The notes beneath the pieces are model-generated. The model made no database searches. It worked only from the letters and a program-made list of their open reading frames with translations, and had not been told where the DNA came from. A program made the translations under genes and the position numbers. Positions 1-4,568 of a DNA stretch of 6,933 nucleotides are shown in pieces (the first letter of the stretch is position 1; each line of letters opens with the position of its first letter). The DNA is from Stenotrophomonas sp. Lineage in GTDB: Bacteria > Pseudomonadota > Gammaproteobacteria > Xanthomonadales > Xanthomonadaceae. The DNA lies in assembly GCA_003248565.1 (NCBI GenBank), contig QFOV01000173.1, forward strand, positions 1 to 6,933. Reading direction: 5' to 3'.

Positions 1-542
1 GAGGCGACATGGTCGATGCCGGCCTGTTCGCAGGCCTTGGCCAATGCAGCGACGCGTGCGCTGTCGGTTGCGCCATCGCGCTCGCCGAAGGTGATCTTCG
101 CTGGCTTGTCCAGGTGCAGCACGGCACCGTCCTCGGCCTTGGTTGCGCTGATGAAGCACAGGCCGCCAAGTACGTTTGCACGGCCGAAGCGCGCATCCAG
201 CGCGGCGTAGTGACGCAGGCCGTTGAGGATCGGCAACACGGTGGTATTGGCGCCAACGGCAGGTGCGATGGCCTCGATCGAGCTGTCCAGGTCATAGGCC
301 TTGCAGCTGAGGATGACCAGATCGAAGGGCTGATCCCTGGCCAGTTTCGGCAGGGCATCGGCAGCGACGTGGGCGACCGGGAATGCGGCGTCACCAAGCG
401 GACTGCGGATCACCAGGCCATCGCGATCCAGTTGTGCAGCGCGGTTGGCGCGCACCAGGAAGGTGACATCAACGCCGGCCTGCGCCAGCCGACCACCAAA
501 GTAACCACCGGTACCACCGGCACCGAGAATCAGGATGCGCAT
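1..542 (-). CDS. panE: 2-dehydropantoate 2-reductase (ketopantoate reductase), C-terminus cut off by the window edge
   Basis: Ketopantoate reductases use NADPH to reduce 2-dehydropantoate to pantoate in cytoplasmic pantothenate/CoA synthesis. Reading leftwards from ATG at 542-540, the frame stays open for 180 codons to the edge. It begins MRILILGAGGTGGYFGGRLA, the Rossmann GxGGxGG dinucleotide-binding loop at residues 7-13. Two family landmarks follow: a lysine in VILSCKAYDL (K81, matching K72 of E. coli PanE) and an asparagine in LPILNGLRH (N107, matching N98). The catalytic lysine equivalent to K176 and the C-terminal helical domain would lie outside the window, as the family is about 300 residues. 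No clear Shine-Dalgarno precedes the start; the next upstream ATG (558-556) is out of frame. A TATGAT hexamer on this strand at 584-579 is a possible but weak -10. Many bacteria carry PanE paralogues of uncertain substrate, so the family is surer than the exact pathway role. Confidence 0.88.
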   Translation of the reverse strand, partial: MRILILGAGGTGGYFGGRLAQAGVDVTFLVRANRAAQLDRDGLVIRSPLGDAAFPVAHVAADALPKLARDQPFDLVILSCKAYDLDSSIEAIAPAVGANTTVLPILNGLRHYAALDARFGRANVLGGLCFISATKAEDGAVLHLDKPAKITFGERDGATDSARVAALAKACEQAGIDHVA

Positions 543-602
543 CAGCTTGGATATCCATCGACAAAGGGGAGTGAAGACATCATAGGTGTTGCTGCCGCGG
601 AT

Positions 603-727
603 GTTGTGGGAGCGGCGTGAGCCGCGAAGCTTTGCCCCCTCCCTTTGCCGCAGGCAAGGGGAGGGTTGGGGAGGGGTGCTTTGCGCTGTTGATCTATCGG
701 CTTCGCGGCTTATGCCGCTCCCACAAC
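603..727. repeat. Composite inverted-repeat element (opposed REP-like doublet)
   Basis: Two 27 nt arms, 603-629 and 701-727, are reverse complements with only two mismatches. Each arm contains a small hairpin: GCGGC-GTGA-GCCGC at 612-625 and GCGGC-TTAT-GCCGC at 705-718, preceded in its own orientation by GTGGGA. This is the layout of REP sequences in Pseudomonas and Stenotrophomonas, where a GTAG or similar tetranucleotide precedes a short GC hairpin and copies often occur as opposed pairs. Such elements are thought to be moved by a RAYT transposase encoded elsewhere. Between the arms lies a second hairpin (637-665). The element sits between the terminator of the upstream permease gene and the start of the reductase gene and encodes nothing. 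The family assignment is from pattern only. Confidence 0.8.
637..665. repeat. Internal hairpin with 13 bp stem, nested in the REP-like doublet
   Basis: The arm 637-649 (CCCTCCCTTTGCC) pairs over its full length with 653-665 (GGCAAGGGGAGGG), with a single T-G wobble at 644/658 and a three-base GCA loop. No T-tract follows on either strand, so it does not look like an intrinsic terminator. C/T-rich and G/A-rich arms of this kind resemble dispersed intergenic repeats that I recall from xanthomonad genomes, but copy number cannot be judged here. Confidence 0.6.
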
Positions 728-741
728 AAGCAAAACAAAAG

Positions 742-768
742 CAAAAAAAAGGCGCCTTTCGGCGCCTT
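742..768 (-). terminator. Rho-independent terminator of the YadGH-type ABC operon
   Basis: Read leftwards just after the permease stop codon (774-772), the sequence is AAGGCGCC-GAAA-GGCGCCTT followed by a run of T. It forms an 8 bp stem (768-761 with 756-749) closed by a stable GAAA tetraloop, and the T run continues to 743. On the other strand the tail is only TTCTTTC, so it works mainly for the leftward operon. Confidence 0.9.
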
Positions 769-771
769 CTT

Positions 772-1566
772 TCAGCTACGCAGGCCTACGCCCCGGCGCA
801 GCAGCCACAGGGCCAATGCGGTGAGCGCGGCAACAAAGCCCAGCATCAACGCATAGGAGACCCACAACGGTACGTCGCTGCTGCCAAGCAGGCCGTAACG
901 GAACGCGTTGACCATGTAGAAGATCGGATTGGCATGCGTCATCGCCTGCGCCCAACCCGGCAACAAGGTCACCGAGTAGAACACGCCGCCCAGGTAGGTC
1001 AGCGGGGTCAGGATGAAGGTCGGCACGATCGCCACGTCATCGAATTTCTTCGCATAGACGGCATTGATGAAGCCGGCCAGCGAGAAGATGGTCGCGCCCA
1101 GCAGCACCGTGGTCAGCGTCACCAGCGGATGCGGGATGCGCACGGGCGTGAAGAACATGGCGATGATCAGCACGATCACGCCCACCATCAGGCCACGCAG
1201 CACGGCGCCGGCCACATAGCCCCACAGGATCACCCAGTTCGGCATCGGGCTGACCAGCAGTTCCTCGACATGGCGGCCGAACTTGGCGCCGAAGAACGAG
1301 GAGCTGATGTTGCCGTAGCTGTTCTGGATCACGCTCATCATCACCAGGCCCGGCACGATGAACTGCATGTAGCTGTAGCCGCCCATCTGCCCGATCTTGG
1401 AGCCGATCAGGCCGCCGAAAATCAGGAAGTACAGGGTCATGGTGATCGCCGGCGGTACCAGGGTCTGGCCCCAGATGCGCAGGATGCGGTGGACCTCGCG
1501 GCGAACGATGGTGCCCAGCGCCACCCAGTTGCGGCTGCTGTCGGTCACGGGAACGGGGGTACTCAT
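772..1566 (-). CDS. yadH: ABC-2 type exporter permease, YadH family
   Basis: This inner-membrane subunit pairs with the ATPase encoded just upstream to form an exporter whose substrate is not established for this family. The 264-residue product fits the usual length. Hydrophobic segments lie at about 35-57, 67-88, 111-135, 148-170, 179-198 and 236-256, giving the six-helix ABC-2 fold. The conserved amphipathic stretch before helix 3 is present (VEELLVSPMPNWVILWGY, residues 100-117), as is the NPIFYMVNAFRYG motif near the last loop (213-225), both typical of YadH and related drug or polysaccharide exporters. Its ATG at 1566 overlaps the ATPase stop codon as ATGA, so the two genes are probably translationally coupled. 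A GGAG within the end of the ATPase gene, about 11 nt upstream of the start, may assist. The operon ends at the terminator directly after the stop. There is no sign of damage. Confidence 0.9.
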   Translation of the reverse strand: MSTPVPVTDSSRNWVALGTIVRREVHRILRIWGQTLVPPAITMTLYFLIFGGLIGSKIGQMGGYSYMQFIVPGLVMMSVIQNSYGNISSSFFGAKFGRHVEELLVSPMPNWVILWGYVAGAVLRGLMVGVIVLIIAMFFTPVRIPHPLVTLTTVLLGATIFSLAGFINAVYAKKFDDVAIVPTFILTPLTYLGGVFYSVTLLPGWAQAMTHANPIFYMVNAFRYGLLGSSDVPLWVSYALMLGFVAALTALALWLLRRGVGLRS

Positions 1567-2516
1567 GCTGCGGTGTTCTCCAGGTTGCCGGTGAGGCGCA
1601 CGAACAGCTCCTCCAGGCGGTTGCTCTTGGTACGCATCGAGCGCACGCGGATGCCGGCGGCATTCAGGGCGTCGAAGACTCGGTTCAAATCCATCGCACG
1701 CGGCATGTCCAGGTCCAGCGTATGCGCGTCGGTGGCGACCAGGGTGGCGCCTTCGATCTGCGGCAGCTGGGCAGGCAGCTCACCGTCGATGTCGAACAGG
1801 AAGCCTTCCACATCGAGCTTGGCCAGCAGGCCGCGCATCGGGCCCTGCTCGACGATCTGGCCGTGGTTGATGATGGCCAGGTTGCGGCACAGCTGCTCGG
1901 CCTCTTCCAGGTAATGCGTGGTGAGGATGATGGTGGTGCCGGCGGCGTTGATCTCCTGCAGCGTCTTCCACATGTCGCGGCGGATCTCGATATCCACGCC
2001 TGCGGTGGGCTCGTCGAGGATCAGCAGGCGCGGCTGGGTCATCATCGCGCGGGCGATCATCAGCCGGCGCTTCATGCCCCCGGACAGGGTGCGGCTCATC
2101 ATCTGCGCCTTGTTCCACAGATGCGCGCGCTTGAGCTCCTGCTCGGCGCGGGCCTCGGCCTCGGCACGCGGGATCCCGTAGAAGCCGGCGTAGTTGACCA
2201 GGATGTCGAAGGGCTTCTCGAACAGGTTGAAGTTGATTTCCTGCGGCACCAGTCCGATCAGGCGCATGGTCGCGCTGCGGTTGGCCACCAGGTCACTGCC
2301 AAACACCTGCACCTGGCCTTCGCTCAGGTTCACCAGTGAAGAAACGATGCCGATCAGGGTCGACTTGCCGGCACCGTTGGGGCCGAGCAGGGCGAAGAAG
2401 TCGCCCGGGGCGACTTCCAGCGACACGCCTTTCAGCGCCTGGACGCCGTTGTCATAGGTCTTGCGCAGGTCGGTGATGCGCAGGGCGGCTGCGCCGGGAG
2501 GGGTACGGGAGTCCAA
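1563..2516 (-). CDS. yadG: ABC transporter ATP-binding protein, YadG family (TTG start)
   Basis: This cytoplasmic ATPase powers the YadH-type permease encoded downstream. From the TTG at 2516 the product is 317 residues (E. coli YadG is about 308). It has every nucleotide-binding motif: Walker A GPNGAGKST at 45-53, Q-loop LVPQE with Q92, signature LSGGM at 144-148, Walker B LLILDEP with catalytic E169, and the H-loop histidine H201 in TTHYLEEAE. The C-terminal 90 residues carry the YadG-type extension ending in SNRLEELFVRLTG. The frame is open back to an ATG at 2588, but I chose the TTG because GAAGG lies 7 nt upstream of it (2528-2524). The extra 24 residues also lack family similarity, and a TATAAT box at 2570-2565 would place the transcript start inside that extension. 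The stop overlaps the permease start by ATGA. It is divergent from the flavoprotein gene at 2615. Confidence 0.9.
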   Translation of the reverse strand: MDSRTPPGAAALRITDLRKTYDNGVQALKGVSLEVAPGDFFALLGPNGAGKSTLIGIVSSLVNLSEGQVQVFGSDLVANRSATMRLIGLVPQEINFNLFEKPFDILVNYAGFYGIPRAEAEARAEQELKRAHLWNKAQMMSRTLSGGMKRRLMIARAMMTQPRLLILDEPTAGVDIEIRRDMWKTLQEINAAGTTIILTTHYLEEAEQLCRNLAIINHGQIVEQGPMRGLLAKLDVEGFLFDIDGELPAQLPQIEGATLVATDAHTLDLDMPRAMDLNRVFDALNAAGIRVRSMRTKSNRLEELFVRLTGNLENTAA

Positions 2517-2564
2517 TCTGTGGCCTTCGCGCCGGGTACAGGCGTCGGATAAGTGCAGGCGGCT

Positions 2565-2570
2565 ATTATA
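2565..2570 (-). promoter_or_regulatory. Predicted -10 box (TATAAT) for the yadGH operon
   Basis: Reading leftwards, 2570-2565 is an exact TATAAT. Transcription would start near 2558, about 40 nt before the proposed TTG start. No good TTGACA-like -35 sits at 16-18 bp spacing (the hexamer at 17 bp is CGGGTA), so the promoter may be weak or activator-dependent. On the rightward strand the same bases give TATTAT at 2564-2569, a possible overlapping -10 for the divergent reductase gene. Confidence 0.55.
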
Positions 2571-2614
2571 GAAGGCCCCGTGGTCCATACCCGGTTACAC
2601 ACTGTTCCCCTCCT

Positions 2615-3364
2615 GTGCCAATCCAATTCCCCCTCAAGCTGGTCGGCAGCCGCATGCTGGCCCCCAGCGTCGGTCACTACCAGTTCGTCCGTGACGACGG
2701 CCAGCCGCTGGATTTCCTGCCCGGCCAGTTCATTCAGGTCCATTTCGACTACGCCGACGGCACCGCAACCAAGCGCAGCTACTCCTTGGCCACCATCCAT
2801 GACCACGCGATGGGCCCGGGCGAGGCGGTGGATATCGCGGTCAGCTTCGTGCCCGGCGGTGCTGCCACCGCGCTGTTCGAGGGCCTGAAGGCCGGCGACC
2901 ACATCAGCGGCAGCGGCCCGTTCGGTCGTTTCTGCCTGCAGCCGGGTGACCACAATGGCCGCTACCTGCTGATCGCCACCGGCACCGGCGTCACCCCGTA
3001 CCGCTCGATGTTGCCGCAGCTGCGCACGGCAATGCTTGAGCGTGGCGTGGAAGTGGTGCTGCTGCAGGGTGCGCGGACCCCGGAAGAACTGCTGTACAGC
3101 GACGACTTCTACGCGTTTGCGGCCGCCAATCCGGGCTTCCGCTACCTGCCCTGCCTGTCGCGCGAACTGCCGGAGAACCCGCATGCCGACGTCCGCAAGG
3201 GTTATGTGCAGCAGCAGTTGGCCGAGATCGCGCCGGACCCGACCCGCGATATCGCCTACCTGTGCGGCAATCCGGACATGGTCGATACCTGCGTGGAAGC
3301 GCTGAAGGAAGCCGGTCTGCCGATGCCGCAGATCCGCCGCGAGAAGTACGTCAGCAGCAAGTGA
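2615..3364 (+). CDS. Ferredoxin/flavodoxin-NADP+ reductase-like FAD oxidoreductase
   Basis: This 249-residue soluble flavoprotein has the two-domain FNR fold, which moves electrons between NAD(P)H and a small carrier protein. The FAD-binding domain holds RSYSLA (residues 54-59, the RxYS isoalloxazine/phosphate motif) and GPFG at 101-104. The nucleotide domain begins with YLLIATGTGVTPYRSM (GTGVTP at 123-128) and has the late YLCGNPDMV motif (215-223), where the conserved cysteine-glycine pair (C217, G218) lies next to the nicotinamide site. No cysteine cluster for a 2Fe-2S centre is present, so this is a bare reductase rather than a fused oxygenase reductase. The C-terminus, REKYVSSK, lacks the terminal aromatic residue of plant-type enzymes. 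The start is GTG at 2615 with no visible Shine-Dalgarno (the preceding bases are pyrimidine-rich); the next in-frame ATG, codon 14, would cut the first beta strand. It appears monocistronic. Carrier and NADPH/NADH preference cannot be read from sequence. Confidence 0.85.
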   Translation: MPIQFPLKLVGSRMLAPSVGHYQFVRDDGQPLDFLPGQFIQVHFDYADGTATKRSYSLATIHDHAMGPGEAVDIAVSFVPGGAATALFEGLKAGDHISGSGPFGRFCLQPGDHNGRYLLIATGTGVTPYRSMLPQLRTAMLERGVEVVLLQGARTPEELLYSDDFYAFAAANPGFRYLPCLSRELPENPHADVRKGYVQQQLAEIAPDPTRDIAYLCGNPDMVDTCVEALKEAGLPMPQIRREKYVSSK

Positions 3365-3440
3365 TGATTGGCGGCTGGCGTGCAGCTGCCATGTTGTTGA
3401 TCCGGCCGGTCTGGCCGCTGGTTTGACGTTGGCCATATGC

Positions 3441-3470
3441 AGGCGCGACCCTTTCGGTCGCGCCTTTTTT
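3441..3470 (+). terminator. Rho-independent terminator after the FNR-like gene
   Basis: A perfect 10 bp stem, AGGCGCGACC (3441-3450) with GGTCGCGCCT (3456-3465), closes a CTTTC loop and runs into a tract of six T. It lies 76 nt after the reductase stop codon and separates this transcript from the regulated cluster that follows. The gap between stop and hairpin holds nothing else I can identify. Confidence 0.93.
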
Positions 3471-3534
3471 CGTCATGGGCGTTGCTTTTCCGCGCCAGGC
3501 CGAGGAGCTGGCCGCCGCCGAGCGGGGTTTCATC

Positions 3535-3552
3535 TGTAAAGTTTGCTTGACA
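3535..3552. promoter_or_regulatory. Predicted operator, left dyad (TGTAAAG-N4-CTTGACA)
   Basis: The 18 bp sequence TGTAAAGTTTGCTTGACA is an imperfect dyad: its 7 nt halves are inverse repeats with six of seven matches. It ends in an exact TTGACA (3547-3552), a consensus -35 hexamer, although nothing resembling TATAAT lies 16-18 bp further on. With its partner at 3578-3595 it forms a larger mirror arrangement. This geometry suits a dimeric helix-turn-helix repressor, and the XRE-type regulator encoded at 4307 is the obvious candidate. Binding is inferred. Confidence 0.6.
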
Positions 3553-3577
3553 GCCGGGTCTGGGTGGCCGCAGGATG

Positions 3578-3595
3578 TGTCAAGCGTGCTTTACA
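3578..3595. promoter_or_regulatory. Predicted operator, right dyad (TGTCAAG-N4-CTTTACA)
   Basis: TGTCAAGCGTGCTTTACA is the near reverse complement of the left dyad. Over 19 nt (3534-3552 against 3578-3596) only three central bases differ. Centres are 43 bp apart, about four helical turns, so two bound dimers would lie on roughly the same DNA face. The right dyad abuts the AGGAG ribosome binding site of the small ORF at 3606, so a bound protein could block transcription across this point. Confidence 0.6.
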
Positions 3596-3605
3596 GGAGT
3601 TGGCC

Positions 3606-3716
3606 ATGCGTCATTGCAGGTTTCTTGTTTGTTTCGCGGCGACGGACTCCGTTGCCCGCCGCTGTGCTGTCGTACCGTCCGGCCCGCAGCCACTGCGGCA
3701 AGGGGCCGGCCGATGA
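3606..3716 (+). CDS. Possible 36-residue leader ORF coupled to the membrane protein gene
   Basis: An ATG at 3606 follows AGGAG (3595-3599) with a 6 nt spacer, the best ribosome binding site in this part of the window. The frame runs 36 codons and its TGA (3714-3716) overlaps the next start as ATGA. The peptide begins MRHCRFLVCFAATDSVARR and is cysteine- and arginine-rich, with no domain or clear membrane segment that I recognise. The arrangement suggests a short upstream ORF that delivers ribosomes to the membrane protein gene; a chance ORF is equally possible for a 36-codon frame. Its codon use is less biased to third-position G/C than that of its neighbours, which speaks against a long-conserved protein. 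Confidence 0.35.
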   Translation: MRHCRFLVCFAATDSVARRCAVVPSGPQPLRQGAGR

Positions 3717-4297
3717 GCCGCAATCTTTGGACGGTCGGCATGCTGATCGCCGCCGCTGCATTCACCTTGGTCGCGTCCGCGCTGCTGCTCTGGCAGCCGA
3801 TGGGCGTGTCGCAGCAAGTCATCGGCATCCTGTTTGGTATCGCCGTAGGCCTGGCAATCGCGGCACTGCTGCGCCGGCTGATGCCCGATGGCTGCGATGC
3901 CGCCCCGGCCAAGCTGCGCAAGCGCTATACCCGCGAGGTGATGCTGGCCATGACCGGCTATGTGGTGTTGCTGGTGCTGTCGATCCTGCTGCTCAAGCGG
4001 GTCGAGGACGGCCTGCTGCGCGCCTTGATCGCCTTGCTGCCGGTGCCGCCGATGATGCTGGTGCTGCGGGCGATGATCCGCTACATCCGCGATGTCGATG
4101 AGCTGCAGCAGCGCATCGAGCTGGAGGCGGTGAGCTTCGCCACGGCATTCATTTCGCTGGTATACCTGACAGGGGGCTTTCTGCAGTCGGCCAAGGTCAT
4201 CGATGTGCCGTCCAACGTGGCGATGATCTGGGTGTTTCCCTTGGTATGCCTGTCGTACGGGCTGGCCAAGGGTGTTGTCGCGCGGCGTTACCACTGA
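3713..4297 (+). CDS. Six-helix integral membrane protein of unknown function
   Basis: I do not recognise a named family. From ATG 3713 the product is 194 residues. This start has AAGGGG at 3700-3705 with a 7 nt spacer and places a hydrophobic helix directly at the N-terminus. The same frame is open back to an ATG at 3575, but that extension is cysteine-rich, unlike a protein N-terminus, and would begin inside the operator region. Predicted membrane helices lie at about 6-27, 36-54, 76-94, 101-120, 140-157 and 168-186. A charged loop at 56-75 (rich in K and R) and another at 121-138 (YIRDVDELQQRIELEA) separate helix pairs. The stop lies 9 nt before a small XRE regulator gene. Pairs of a small multi-helix membrane protein and a 65-75 residue XRE regulator recur in many bacteria and are usually co-transcribed; the role of the membrane partner is generally unknown. 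Confidence 0.8.
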   Translation: MSRNLWTVGMLIAAAAFTLVASALLLWQPMGVSQQVIGILFGIAVGLAIAALLRRLMPDGCDAAPAKLRKRYTREVMLAMTGYVVLLVLSILLLKRVEDGLLRALIALLPVPPMMLVLRAMIRYIRDVDELQQRIELEAVSFATAFISLVYLTGGFLQSAKVIDVPSNVAMIWVFPLVCLSYGLAKGVVARRYH

Positions 4298-4306
4298 GCC
4301 GCGACG

Positions 4307-4504
4307 ATGGATAACCGATTGCGCGAGCTGCGCGAGGCCAGGGGCTGGTCGCAAGGCGAATTGGCCGAGCAGCTCGAGGTATCCCGGCAGACCATCAATG
4401 CGCTGGAGACCGGCAAGTACGATCCCAGCCTGCCGCTGGCCTTCCGCATCGCCCGTCTGTACGAAAGCCGGATCGAAGAAATTTTCTTTCCTGATGTCAC
4501 ATAG
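4307..4504 (+). CDS. Small XRE/Cro-CI family transcriptional regulator (YozG-like)
   Basis: The 65-residue protein is a bare helix-turn-helix domain with no sensor or oligomerisation extension. It begins MDNRLRELREARGWSQGELA; the HTH spans about residues 15-36, with SQGELAEQL as the supporting helix and SRQTINALETG as the recognition helix. The family ending is present: YDPSLPLAFRIARLY followed by IEEIFFP. Proteins of this size bind short dyads as dimers and often control their own operon. It starts 9 nt after the membrane protein stop with only a weak GAG upstream, so translational coupling is likely. The paired dyads at 3535-3595, upstream of the first gene of the unit, are the probable target. 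No ligand-binding part is visible, so any signal would have to act through partner proteins or degradation. Confidence 0.92.
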   Translation: MDNRLRELREARGWSQGELAEQLEVSRQTINALETGKYDPSLPLAFRIARLYESRIEEIFFPDVT

Positions 4505-4568
4505 CTGCCGCGCCCGCGTCTGGATGCAGGTAGACCCGTTTTCTTTTCAACTGTGAGGGGCTGTTCCG

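Noticed and set aside
637..665. Hairpin as a terminator of the gene to its left or right
   Set aside because: No T-tract follows on either strand, and the adjoining permease gene already has a strong terminator at 742-768.
586..1914. Open frame of 442 codons on the + strand
   Set aside because: It runs antisense through the permease and the ATPase, starts inside the repeat element, and its product is rich in H, Q and R with no family pattern: a shadow of high-GC coding sequence.
2432..3436. Open frame of 334 codons on the - strand
   Set aside because: It is antisense to the FNR-like gene, which has clear FAD and NADP motifs; it also runs into the start of the YadG-type gene in another frame.
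3547..3575. Complete sigma-70 promoter built on the TTGACA at 3547
   Set aside because: At 16-18 bp spacing the candidate -10 hexamers (for example GCAGGA) match TATAAT poorly, so only the operator, not a promoter, is annotated.
3575..3712. 46-codon N-terminal extension of the membrane protein gene
   Set aside because: The start lies inside the operator region without a ribosome binding site, while ATG 3713 has AAGGGG at good spacing and leads straight into a membrane helix.
3475..4101. Open frame of 208 codons on the + strand starting after the terminator
   Set aside because: It overlaps the membrane protein gene in another frame, crosses the operator region, and its product becomes an Arg/Ala/Asp-rich shadow; no ribosome binding site is apparent.
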